Assembly: GCA_937146725.1 (NCBI GenBank)
Contig: CAKZRU010000164.1
Span: forward strand, 103,133-167,132
DNA from: an uncultured Myxococcales bacterium
GTDB lineage: Bacteria > Myxococcota_A > Bradymonadia > UBA7976 > VGTA01
Reading direction: 5' to 3'
Length of the DNA: 64,000 nt
Positions 16,223 to 24,846 of this stretch are shown piece after piece. A program made the translations under genes and the position numbers. The notes under the pieces were generated by a model that did no database searches, was not told where the DNA came from, and saw only the letters and a program-made list of their open reading frames with translations. Numbering within the stretch: position 1 is the first letter of the stretch; the number at the start of each line of letters is the position of its first letter.

Positions 16223-19200
16223 CTACTTAACCAAAGAATCATAATAAGCTTTAACTTGATCATCATAACCTTGCGCTGACTTAGACTTCATCGCATCTAG
16301 TAACTTTTTACGCATGGCATCTGGGCCACGTCCATCTTGCTTAGGTACTTCTACCCGCTTTGTTGAAGGCCCACCATGCTGTCCTGACTGTTTTTGACCA
16401 CCTTGTTGCTGATCTTGACCGGGTTGCTGTCCTTTTTGGGGCTTTTTAGACTGTTGTAAGCCTTGCATCACCTGCTTGAGAGCCTCACTGACTTGTTGCT
16501 GGCCTTCTACACCTCTACCCGGATTACCTTGTCCTAACTGCTTGGCCGCTTCTTGAGAGCCTTTTTGAGCCTGCTCAAAAGGTTCGCTTGGTCCTTGATT
16601 TAAGCTCGGGATTTTTTGCTGTCTTTCTTTGAGTCTAGATTGAAGCTTTTGTAAGCGCTTTGAAATCCCAGATTGTCGCTCGGCAAGTCCCTGCCCCTGA
16701 CTTGGCTGACCCTGACTTGGCTGACCCTGACTTGGTTGACCCTGACTTGGTTGACCCTGACTTGGTTGACCCTGACTTGGTTGACCCTGACTTGGCTGAC
16801 CCTGACTTGGCTGACCCTGACTTGGCTGACCCTGACTTGGCTGACTCGCTTGTGCCTGTTGAGCTTCTTTTTCGGCTTGTTCTTGGCGTTTTTTTCGAGC
16901 TTCTTCCTGTTTTTGGACTTCTAGTTCTTGAGCATTGGATGCTTGTATTTCTAAACTTTGCTTGAGTTCCTCAAGTTCTTCGGCAACTTCTGCACTTAGA
17001 CGAGAGGCTTCATTCAATTCTTGCTCCACCGGCGAAGGACCGGCCTGCTTACGGCGTCGATATGGGTTACTTTCAATACGCTTAAGGTTATCAAACTCTC
17101 TTTCACTTCGGAGAGCTGCACCCACGCCTTCTTCAAACATGATTTGCTCGATCGCTCGTTCTAGATCATTCACGGCCTTTTGCGCATCCGCTCTGAGACG
17201 ATCGATATATCGACCTTGGCGAGTCAGTTTTAACTTGGACTCAATGCTTTTAATCCGTTGAACCTTGGCTTTGATTGCCTCAAGTTTTTTGTCAGCTTTC
17301 TTAAGACCTTCTTCAACCGCTTTATCCATGGCTGCTTGCTGAGCTTGTGTATCTTTTTTGAGCTCTTCTTGTGACTTCATTAGATCTCGAGTGCTATCCA
17401 TGAGTTCGCTCAAAGCTTTTTCAAGTTCTGGATTACTTTGTCGATGAAGTTCTTCTACATCTTCCTGTAATTGTTGAGACATCTCTTCAAGAGAATTAGA
17501 GAGTTCGTCTAAGGCCTTGAGCGCTTCATCGATTTTGCCATCTTCCAAAAGTTGTTCAATCGAACTAACTTGAGTTTCACTTTCTTTCAGGCTGTCTACC
17601 ACTTCATCATTTTTCATTCCATCAAGATTTAAGAATTCCTCGGGAAGCTTTTGCTTAAGGCGTTTCATGAGCTCTCTCATGGCCTTCATCTTCTGCTTAA
17701 AACGTTGTAGTTCCCTTCGAATTCTATCCTTGAGAGAATCGCTAGGATTCTCTTTATACATATTCATCAGCTCTTTAATATTGGCCCTAGATTGCTTAAG
17801 TTCATCTGCCAACTGCGACATTTGTTCTAAGGCCATTCGGGCGACCATAGCTTCAATAATAATAATTACGCCTTCATGCGCTTCTTCTACCGCAGAGCTT
17901 TTTAATTGAATCGACTGTATTTGAGCCTTTAAAGGTGCTTTATTTTGTCGGCTCATCGTTTGATTCATAACCCTTTCCTCAGTTGCCATGCTGTCTTCAA
18001 GCTTCATAAGGTGATTGGTTAAGGTTAAGTAGATTTCTTTTGGGGTTAAGGGGTCTTCGGCCACTAACTTAAGTAAGGCCTCAAAACCTTCTTGAGCGCT
18101 TTGGGATTTTTGACGTGCTTCGATCCAATTACTCAGCACTTTTGAAACGGTTAAAGTGTCGGCATTGGACTCTTGATAGGCAAGCTCTAAGCGACTGGCT
18201 AAGGCTTCGATTTGAACTTCAAGATGCTCTCGTAATTGATCTAAAAGCTTGCGATGTGCCCATTCCGGAGAGTCTACTTCCAAGTAAATCACTTCTGAGC
18301 TTGCGTGTTGCGGACCACCTTCGTCGTGGCTCTGATCATAAACCTCTGCCCAAAGAGCAATCCGGTCACCTCCCTGTGCTTGGACAACTCTTAAGTCAAC
18401 CAGATCATCGACCTGCCATTTTTTCCCTTTGACTCCATTTAGGGGGAGCTCTTCTGGATGCTCCATATCGGCAGCAAGCGCTACAAAAATACTTGCTGAC
18501 TTTAGGCCAAAGTCATCCTTTGCTTCTAGGCTTACTTTTAAGTCTTTAGCGGGATCGACCCGCTCTCCAGAGATGGGATTCACAATTTTAATGCTTGGTG
18601 CTTGATCAAACTTAAGACGTACATTGCGCTCTACGGCTTCTCGCCACACGGTTCCTTTTTGATCAACAAGCGAAACATTCCATTTAAGATGATCATTGAG
18701 TACAAACTTGGCTTCCACACGTCTTTGCTCAAGCTTGAAATCCAAAACCTTTGTTGTTTGGGATTGTTTTTTAGGACTTTTAGGTTCTGCCACAGGGGCG
18801 AGTCCGTCTTGAACCTGATCATCTTGCAGTTTGTGCTCAACAGCTTGGTTTTGCTCGGAGATCTCAGGATATTTAAACCATAATTGCGCTTTTTGAGCTT
18901 CACGACTTAAGATCGCTTCCAAGATCACTTCACTGCCCTTTAAGGCTTCAAACTCCCCATTCCCCCCCTCAATAAATCTTGGTCCTAAACCTGTATATTT
19001 AGGTGGAATAATTGTGAGTTTAATGTCTCCAATCAACGGCGTGTAAGCTAAGCGCTGAGTTAATTGTTCTGGTTCTTCCTGCAAAAGTTTAAAAACTTTT
19101 AAAACAGCACCACCATCTTGGTAATAGCTTATTCCGGTTATAGTAATGGAGAGTAACAATACATAAACTGCTTTTTGTAGCTGTCTTAAAGAAACCGGTT

Positions 19201-19609
19201 TGCTAAAGTTAGGATCCTCAAGCTTTTTTGCCACATCTTCTTGTAGCGCCTCAATCACCTCTATCGAACCTAAGCTTGGGTCTTTTTCTGCACTGATGAC
19301 AGTGAGCAAGGCATCATTTAATGCAGGCGTTTTCTGTTCAATAAATTGAGCAATGTAATGATGGTTCGCAAGCTTGATCCCTTGGTAAATCATATAAACT
19401 AATGGTAGTACTATAGTCGTGACACCAAGCGCCATAAAAAGCCAAAGAACAGTATCGCCACGCCAACCATTAAGAACTAAATAAGCGAGGAAAAGAGTGC
19501 ATAGCCAAGCCAAGCTCAGCACCCATAAACTCAAACTCGAGCTTCGTACGATCCAAAGGCCTAAGGCAACTCTGCTTAATCTTCGATGTATACGATGTAT
19601 TTTAGACAT
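16223..19609 (-). CDS. DUF4175-family large membrane protein with coiled coil and QPSQG repeats
   Basis: The 1128-residue protein has two N-terminal membrane helices (LWVLSLAWLCTLFLAYLVL; LWLFMALGVTTIVLPLVYMI) and a third near residue 150 (AVYVLLLSITITGISYY). A large domain of Ig-like character follows (about 200-430). Then comes a long charged coiled coil (about 560-930), then 10 QPSQG units and Gln/Gly-rich low complexity, and a short conserved C-terminal segment (QGYDDQVKAYYDSLVK). This layout matches DUF4175 proteins, which are typically encoded beside MoxR, DUF58 and BatA-like genes, as here. It is the first gene of the minus-strand operon and diverges from the sigma-factor gene across 206 bases. 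Role unproven; probably a structural envelope component. Confidence 0.8.
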   Translation of the reverse strand: MSKIHRIHRRLSRVALGLWIVRSSSLSLWVLSLAWLCTLFLAYLVLNGWRGDTVLWLFMALGVTTIVLPLVYMIYQGIKLANHHYIAQFIEQKTPALNDALLTVISAEKDPSLGSIEVIEALQEDVAKKLEDPNFSKPVSLRQLQKAVYVLLLSITITGISYYQDGGAVLKVFKLLQEEPEQLTQRLAYTPLIGDIKLTIIPPKYTGLGPRFIEGGNGEFEALKGSEVILEAILSREAQKAQLWFKYPEISEQNQAVEHKLQDDQVQDGLAPVAEPKSPKKQSQTTKVLDFKLEQRRVEAKFVLNDHLKWNVSLVDQKGTVWREAVERNVRLKFDQAPSIKIVNPISGERVDPAKDLKVSLEAKDDFGLKSASIFVALAADMEHPEELPLNGVKGKKWQVDDLVDLRVVQAQGGDRIALWAEVYDQSHDEGGPQHASSEVIYLEVDSPEWAHRKLLDQLREHLEVQIEALASRLELAYQESNADTLTVSKVLSNWIEARQKSQSAQEGFEALLKLVAEDPLTPKEIYLTLTNHLMKLEDSMATEERVMNQTMSRQNKAPLKAQIQSIQLKSSAVEEAHEGVIIIIEAMVARMALEQMSQLADELKQSRANIKELMNMYKENPSDSLKDRIRRELQRFKQKMKAMRELMKRLKQKLPEEFLNLDGMKNDEVVDSLKESETQVSSIEQLLEDGKIDEALKALDELSNSLEEMSQQLQEDVEELHRQSNPELEKALSELMDSTRDLMKSQEELKKDTQAQQAAMDKAVEEGLKKADKKLEAIKAKVQRIKSIESKLKLTRQGRYIDRLRADAQKAVNDLERAIEQIMFEEGVGAALRSEREFDNLKRIESNPYRRRKQAGPSPVEQELNEASRLSAEVAEELEELKQSLEIQASNAQELEVQKQEEARKKRQEQAEKEAQQAQASQPSQGQPSQGQPSQGQPSQGQPSQGQPSQGQPSQGQPSQGQPSQGQPSQGQGLAERQSGISKRLQKLQSRLKERQQKIPSLNQGPSEPFEQAQKGSQEAAKQLGQGNPGRGVEGQQQVSEALKQVMQGLQQSKKPQKGQQPGQDQQQGGQKQSGQHGGPSTKRVEVPKQDGRGPDAMRKKLLDAMKSKSAQGYDDQVKAYYDSLVK
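16696..16845. repeat. 15-bp tandem repeat, 10 units, encoding QPSQG
   Basis: Ten in-register units of cctgacttggctgac or the variant with cttggttgac. The tt variant occupies a central block and the ct variant both flanks, which points to block duplication. Copy-number change would keep the DUF4175 frame. Confidence 0.95.
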
Positions 19610-19815
19610 GATCTCCCTAAAGGTTTAGCACCGTGTGAACTCGTTTTGATCAAAAACTATGACCTAATCTGAGTTCTTTATCATATTTTTATTGTGACAA
19701 GTTTGACATCATCCTAGATTTTGTCGTTCTTTATTAGAAACGATCTACATAAACATACTTGAGTTCCCAAAGTCTTCCCAAAAAAATTTTATTCATGAGG
19801 TGAAATCAAAAATCT

Positions 19816-20535
19816 ATGACAACAAGACGCAGAAAAAGAGTGCAAAGTAACGATGATCAAAATGAACATGATCACAAGGCTATTGAACGATGTCTAGCCG
19901 GTGATCAAAGTGCTTTTCAAGAACTTATTGAGCGTTATCAAAAACGTGGAATTAGTATTGCACTTGGCTATGTAAATCGGAATTTTAGCGATGCTCAAGA
20001 TATGGTACAGGAAGCTTTTTTAAGGGCTTATAAAGGATTAGATCGCTTTATTCCTGGAAGCTCTTTTTCGGCTTGGTTTAGTAGAATTGTGGTCAATGTT
20101 TGTATCGATCATTACCGAAAACAAAAAAAACGAAGTTCGGTTGAATACGATGATAGTTACAAACGAAGGGATGTAAGCGATGAGCATTCCTTTGTTGGAA
20201 ATACTCGCGACCTTGAACCCCATCATAGAAGTGAACAAGCTGAACTTCGCCAAGCGCTTGAAGTGGCCATGAATAAGCTATCAGAGAAACATCGAACAAT
20301 TATTATACTGCGAGAAATTGAAAATCGTAGTTATGAGGAAATTGCCGATATCTTAGAATGTAGTATTGGAACGGTGATGAGCCGTTTACATCATGCTCGC
20401 AAGAATTATCAAGAAGCGCTCAGGCCTTATTTAAAGTCAATCGGTGAATTCGAGCTTGCTGCTTTAGCCGGTGAGGGTGTGGGGACTAAACGAAGCATAA
20501 AAAATGATCCACAAAATCCCGATATGGAGAACTAA
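19816..20535 (+). CDS. ECF-type RNA polymerase sigma factor
   Basis: Region 2 is visible as AFQELIERYQKRGISIALGY, SDAQDMVQEAFLRAYKGLDRF and FSAWFSRIVVNVCIDHYRKQ. Region 4 appears as LSEKHRTIIILREIENRSYEEIADILECSIGTVMSRLHHARK, with its helix-turn-helix. No region 3 lies between them, which is the ECF plan. A charged, unconserved C-terminal tail of about 30 residues follows region 4. The start is not strongly marked: GAGGTG lies about 16 bases upstream. One base separates its stop from the anti-sigma start. Autoregulation is usual for the family but I found no confident ECF promoter upstream. Confidence 0.93.
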   Translation: MTTRRRKRVQSNDDQNEHDHKAIERCLAGDQSAFQELIERYQKRGISIALGYVNRNFSDAQDMVQEAFLRAYKGLDRFIPGSSFSAWFSRIVVNVCIDHYRKQKKRSSVEYDDSYKRRDVSDEHSFVGNTRDLEPHHRSEQAELRQALEVAMNKLSEKHRTIIILREIENRSYEEIADILECSIGTVMSRLHHARKNYQEALRPYLKSIGEFELAALAGEGVGTKRSIKNDPQNPDMEN

Positions 20536-20536
20536 G

Positions 20537-21082
20537 ATGAGTGAGCAAACCAAATATAATTATGATGAAGTGACCTTTGCCCTATATTATGATTATGAGC
20601 TAGATACTGATGAATGTACTCAGTTTGAGCATGCACTTGAGCAAGATCCAACACTTCTTAAAGCTTATGAAGACTGGGTGAGTGCCTTTGAACTTTTAAG
20701 TCAAAACTTTGAGGCAATAGAAGATGACTATGATCTCAAAGATTTTAGTCAAAAAGTGATGAATAGCTTACCCAATGACCCTTGGCCCAAAACACAGCCT
20801 GCTGAAAAGATTCAGGTCAAAGATACTGTCGAATCTGAACCTTGGTGGGCAGGCTGGTTTAAGCCCATTTTGATTGGAACTCTGGCCGCTGCCGCTGTTT
20901 TAATTGTTGCTCGCTCTATTCAAACCACCGCGCCAACTAATCAGCGCTCAACGGTATTGATCAATTATCCTGATCAAACAAGCAATCAAGAAGAAGCACC
21001 TGTTATTTGGCTTCTTGATGAAGAAGAAAGCATTGAAGATCTTGAACCTAGTAATGATAAAGATGATGAGGAAGATATTTAA
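20537..21082 (+). CDS. Putative anti-sigma factor, single-pass membrane protein
   Basis: I use ATG 20537, one base after the sigma stop with GGAG eight bases upstream, rather than the track start at 20504 inside the sigma gene. The acidic cytoplasmic half contains LYYDYELDTDECTQFEHALE, which resembles the start of anti-sigma domains but lacks the HxxxCxxC zinc site. One membrane helix (PILIGTLAAAAVLIVARSI, about 112-130) is followed by a short acidic extracytoplasmic tail. Position directly after an ECF sigma gene is the main evidence. No homologue recognised by sequence alone. Confidence 0.65.
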   Translation: MSEQTKYNYDEVTFALYYDYELDTDECTQFEHALEQDPTLLKAYEDWVSAFELLSQNFEAIEDDYDLKDFSQKVMNSLPNDPWPKTQPAEKIQVKDTVESEPWWAGWFKPILIGTLAAAAVLIVARSIQTTAPTNQRSTVLINYPDQTSNQEEAPVIWLLDEEESIEDLEPSNDKDDEEDI

Positions 21083-21562
21083 ATGTGGCTCTTAGGTCAA
21101 AAAAAACAAGTTTTTACAAGTTTTGTGAGCCGGCTGGGCAAAACAATGCTTCTTTCGATGCTAATATTTGGAGCCTTAGGCCTATCCACAAGTTGGGCTT
21201 CTCCCAAGATAAACATCAGTATTATTGAGGCTAGTCAGCAAGCGAATGCGTTTAACTCTTCTGGGTTAAATGAGATGAAAAGTACTTTAAAGGCAAGTTT
21301 TAAGCAGTTTAATCATTTCAAACTCATCAATCAGCTTAGCTTAAACTTGAAAAGAAATATGGTGGAAACGATTAAGGTAAGCTCTGACTTTAAGTTTAAG
21401 CTGGGATTTAAAGCTTTAATCAAAAATGGACTAAGGGTTGAAATCGACTTTCCGCAAAAGGCTAGCAAACATACGGTGAATGCTAAGTTTAACAAATTGT
21501 TTTTTGAGGGGTTCAAATGGCAAGGAAAAACATATCTTATTTCCTTTAGGCCACATGAATAG
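21083..21562 (+). CDS. Hypothetical secreted/membrane-anchored protein in ECF operon
   Basis: A 159-residue protein starting right after the anti-sigma stop (TAA-ATG), so very likely cotranscribed. The N-terminus has basic residues and a hydrophobic helix (TMLLSMLIFGALGLSTSWA) ending in a plausible AxA-type cleavage region. The mature part is basic and Lys/Phe-rich (FKFKLGFKALIKNGLRVEID), possibly beta-structured. No family recognised. As third gene of a sigma/anti-sigma operon it may sense or respond to the envelope signal; this is inference. Confidence 0.6.
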   Translation: MWLLGQKKQVFTSFVSRLGKTMLLSMLIFGALGLSTSWASPKINISIIEASQQANAFNSSGLNEMKSTLKASFKQFNHFKLINQLSLNLKRNMVETIKVSSDFKFKLGFKALIKNGLRVEIDFPQKASKHTVNAKFNKLFFEGFKWQGKTYLISFRPHE

Positions 21563-21708
21563 CAGCAGGTAAAATAAAGCTTTCTTGTTTTTTGACCTTT
21601 TATCAGACGTAATTTATACTCACTATCTATAATCTTCGTGACTTTGTACGCTTTTTCTTACAGTGTAAGCGATGAGTACACTTTGATTTTTATTAAGTGA
21701 GATGAGCC

Positions 21709-22029
21709 ATGTTAGCACGAATCCAAGAGAGGCGCTTTGCATTACTGTTTATCATAATCGCTACGGTGGTGATCGGAAAGATCTCCATCCGGAATCTTCT
21801 AGTGACCGGTCAAGAGCTTGGTCAACAAGTTCAAGCGCGTGAGATGAAGATTCAAAGACTTATAGCTGAAGATATTATGCTTTCAGCTCAAATTGGTGCT
21901 TTGGAAACTGAAATTGATAGATTGCAACGCGACTCAGAAGAAACCTCATTAGTGGCAAGAACCTTACTTGGTATGGTGTCTAGTGATGAAGTGATTTATC
22001 AACTGAATAATCAAAGAGTAGAGGAATAG
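21709..22029 (+). CDS. FtsB/DivIC-like septum formation initiator protein
   Basis: A short bitopic protein of 106 residues. It has an N-terminal helix (FALLFIIIATVVIGKISI), a coiled coil (LGQQVQAREMKIQRLIAED; QIGALETEIDRLQRDSE) and a C-terminal VARTLLGMVSSDEVIYQL. That last element matches the conserved end of FtsB/DivIC proteins. FtsB bridges FtsL and FtsQ in the divisome. It is followed two bases later by the diguanylate cyclase gene, so the two are probably coupled. Confidence 0.8.
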   Translation: MLARIQERRFALLFIIIATVVIGKISIRNLLVTGQELGQQVQAREMKIQRLIAEDIMLSAQIGALETEIDRLQRDSEETSLVARTLLGMVSSDEVIYQLNNQRVEE

Positions 22030-22031
22030 CC

Positions 22032-24785
22032 TTGTCACAAAAAGCCCAAGAAACACCAAGTCATCATCAACAAAAATCTCAGAGTACACTTAAAAGTACC
22101 ACACGGATTGGGGCGGCTCTTAGTTGGGTTCAATATGTGACCAAAGGTGGCTTTCCACTCATTTTGAGCTTAATTGGGTCAGGTGTATTTATCTTTGATC
22201 TCATTGATAACGAGCTCATCAATATCCTTCTTCTGATTATCTTTAGTTATACCCTTTATCTGTATACTGCCCCTATTGTTAGAAGACCAAAAGATCCAGT
22301 CCCCGAAGTTCTTAAACTGACTTTGCCTTTATTGTGGATTACTTTTCTTTGGCTCATTGCAGCTATTTTTTCTGAAGCCATAGCGGGGTTCACTCTCTTA
22401 TCTGCCTTAAGTTTTGGGATCCTTTTGGCCCTTGCCCCTAGCTACTTTATTCCCATTTTTTTATTGATCGCTTCTTGCTATGAGCTTGCCCTGATCTTTC
22501 ACTATAAACCTAGTTTGTATGTATCCCTTTTCCACAGTCTTACTCATCTGATCGCCGCACTGAACATACCTAGAATGATCGATTCGAAGTGGGTTATTCG
22601 TTCAATTTACCCACGAATACTTGATATTGAAGAACTAGAGTTTAGAAGACGCTATTTTGATCCAAATAAGTTTACCCATTCTCATGAAGTAAATCCTATC
22701 GTAAATACCGGTCATGAGCTTTCAAATGCTAAGATCCTTAAAAATGAAAGTGATTTTGAGGACAACAATGCTTGGGACTCTAGCCCGCTCCAATCGCCAA
22801 AAGAACAATTCTCAACCGGCTCTCAAAGACATCATAGTGCCTCGTCTGATCTGATCAGTGGTCTCAATACAATTGCGGATGACCAATCAAAGCCAAACCA
22901 TATCGTGGCTCAACCTAAACACGGTCAAGAGCGCTTAACCAAAGTCACAAGTTTGATCAAAGGTTATTCTCCAATCCAAAGTGAAGTTGAAATCAAAGAA
23001 GCCGTACGGGCTCATAACAACCAAGCGATTGAGTTTATAAACCGCTCTCTCACTGTGCATCTTGCACTTCTACGACAACAGCTACATGTCGAAACAGCCG
23101 TTTTATTATGGCAACGCTCTGGCTGTCAGCAATTAGAGATTAGAGCTGTTGACAGCTTACGAGATGAATGGATTAACAGCACCCAATTTGATACCGATTA
23201 TGGTATACTTGAAGAAGCTTTGCATGAACCCTTAATCTTTAATGATCCGATTGAAGCTCATATTTTAGTGCCATACTATGACCAGAGTTTAACCATTGGT
23301 GGATTATTGAGTATGCCGGTTTATCTATCGGGCCAAGACCAAGCAAGTGGTGTATTGGTGGTTGACCGTGGATCTAATGAAACTTGGGATCAAAGCGATA
23401 GCTCTACTCTTAGAATCATTGCAGAAAAGATTGCGCTCGATATAGAAACCAGTCGACTGATTCGACAAGTTTCATATGACAGTGGCCAAGTTGAAAGGTT
23501 ATGCTTTAGCTTAAGACAGCTGAATGAGGCATTTAACCTTAATGAAGTCGCTCAGTGCGCCGTTATGGGCGTTGGTAGCTATGATGGTTTTGAGTCTGCA
23601 ACTTTTTTTGAAGTTCACGACAATGTAGGGTTAAAAGTATCTGCTCGTTGGCTAAGTTCACCGATGCAACAACGCTATTTAAGAGGTCAACGCTTGGATG
23701 TCGGTGATTTTATTGCATGGGACCACAGTCCTATTTTTCAAGTCATCAGCGAAAATCTAACTTTGTCGACTCTTGATGAACCCATTACTCCAGCTCATTA
23801 CTTACCGGTTGATGACTATCCACTTGCGAGCGCGGCCTGTGCTAAAGTCATTGAACTTTGTGACCCACTCACCCAAAACACTCTTGGTTTATTGTTACTC
23901 ACCGGCCATGATGAGGAGGTGATCCAAGCCAAAAATATGAGTGCCCTTGAAATCTTATTTGAACAGGTTGAAGTGAAACTTTCATCAATTACGGCGCATG
24001 AACGATTAAAGGGTATGGCTTTACGAGATGGTTTGACCGGTTTAAAAAATCACATGACTTTCCAATCGGAATCCACTGATATGCTCAAAAGAGCTGAAAG
24101 AGATCAAGCGCCTTTAACTTTTGCCTTGATTGATATTGATCATTTTAAATCTGTCAATGATACCTACGGTCATCCCTTTGGTGATCTCGTCTTACAAGAA
24201 GTGGCCAAAACACTGCAACAGCAGGTTCGAGATGTTGATTTGGTTGCCCGCTATGGTGGGGAAGAGTTTGCTATGGTACTGCATGGGACCGAGCTTGAGC
24301 AGGCCTTTGTGAGTGTGGAAAGAGTTCGGCAAAGCATTGAAGAACTGTCCTTTGACCACAAGGGAGAACCTGTTAAGGTCAGTATTTCTGTAGGTTTAGC
24401 ATGCTATCCCATCGATTCTCGAGATAAAGAACGTTTGATTGAGCGAGCGGACAAGGCTTTATACCAATCAAAGCGTAATGGTCGAAACCAATTGACGGCT
24501 TGGCGATCAATCGCACCTGAAGAACGTGATTCTTCTGTCGGATGGACACGCCACCCCATTGCTTTTATGCCTCATGATCCACAAGAAGACCAAGCGATTT
24601 CCTCAGTTGTGATTCCACCGCTACAAGCATCATCTTTAGAGCCCGTTTTTGATTTTGATCAAATGATCCCTGAAGCTCATGATAACCATAATGACCACAA
24701 TGAGTCTAATCTAGTAAAATCTCAAGATGGAGCCACAAGAGAAGACTTAGCATTGCATTCCTCATTTGATCACAACTATGATTAA
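22032..24785 (+). CDS. Membrane-bound GAF-GGDEF diguanylate cyclase
   Basis: TTG start with GAGGAA upstream, two bases after the ftsB-like stop. The first ~160 residues hold four to five membrane helices (GGFPLILSLIGSGVFIFDLI; INILLLIIFSYTLYLY; LWITFLWLIAAIFS; GILLALAPSYFIPIFLLIAS). A disordered linker follows. Two GAF-like regions occupy about 330-480 (YYDQSLTIGGLLSMPVYLSG) and 490-650. The GGDEF domain is at about 665-830 with an intact GGEEF signature near 741. An RxxD inhibitory site (RDVD) lies exactly five residues before it, so an active, product-inhibited cyclase is expected. A proline-containing disordered tail ends the protein. Its place between a divisome gene and gpsA suggests envelope or cell-cycle signalling, as inference. 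Confidence 0.92.
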   Translation: MSQKAQETPSHHQQKSQSTLKSTTRIGAALSWVQYVTKGGFPLILSLIGSGVFIFDLIDNELINILLLIIFSYTLYLYTAPIVRRPKDPVPEVLKLTLPLLWITFLWLIAAIFSEAIAGFTLLSALSFGILLALAPSYFIPIFLLIASCYELALIFHYKPSLYVSLFHSLTHLIAALNIPRMIDSKWVIRSIYPRILDIEELEFRRRYFDPNKFTHSHEVNPIVNTGHELSNAKILKNESDFEDNNAWDSSPLQSPKEQFSTGSQRHHSASSDLISGLNTIADDQSKPNHIVAQPKHGQERLTKVTSLIKGYSPIQSEVEIKEAVRAHNNQAIEFINRSLTVHLALLRQQLHVETAVLLWQRSGCQQLEIRAVDSLRDEWINSTQFDTDYGILEEALHEPLIFNDPIEAHILVPYYDQSLTIGGLLSMPVYLSGQDQASGVLVVDRGSNETWDQSDSSTLRIIAEKIALDIETSRLIRQVSYDSGQVERLCFSLRQLNEAFNLNEVAQCAVMGVGSYDGFESATFFEVHDNVGLKVSARWLSSPMQQRYLRGQRLDVGDFIAWDHSPIFQVISENLTLSTLDEPITPAHYLPVDDYPLASAACAKVIELCDPLTQNTLGLLLLTGHDEEVIQAKNMSALEILFEQVEVKLSSITAHERLKGMALRDGLTGLKNHMTFQSESTDMLKRAERDQAPLTFALIDIDHFKSVNDTYGHPFGDLVLQEVAKTLQQQVRDVDLVARYGGEEFAMVLHGTELEQAFVSVERVRQSIEELSFDHKGEPVKVSISVGLACYPIDSRDKERLIERADKALYQSKRNGRNQLTAWRSIAPEERDSSVGWTRHPIAFMPHDPQEDQAISSVVIPPLQASSLEPVFDFDQMIPEAHDNHNDHNESNLVKSQDGATREDLALHSSFDHNYD

Positions 24786-24846
24786 ACTACTCACTACATA
24801 CTTTACGAACAGAACATAATTTACATAAAGTGATGGGGGAACACTG

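Noticed and set aside
16660-16965. Plus-strand DPDLVDPDL and LTLTWLTL repeat ORFs
   Set aside because: Antisense shadows of the QPSQG repeat in the DUF4175 gene, which continues far on both sides.
19690-19745. TTGACA near 19703 as the promoter of the ECF sigma gene
   Set aside because: No acceptable -10 box at 16-18 bases and no recognisable ECF -35 (GGAAC-like) motif; not reported as a feature.
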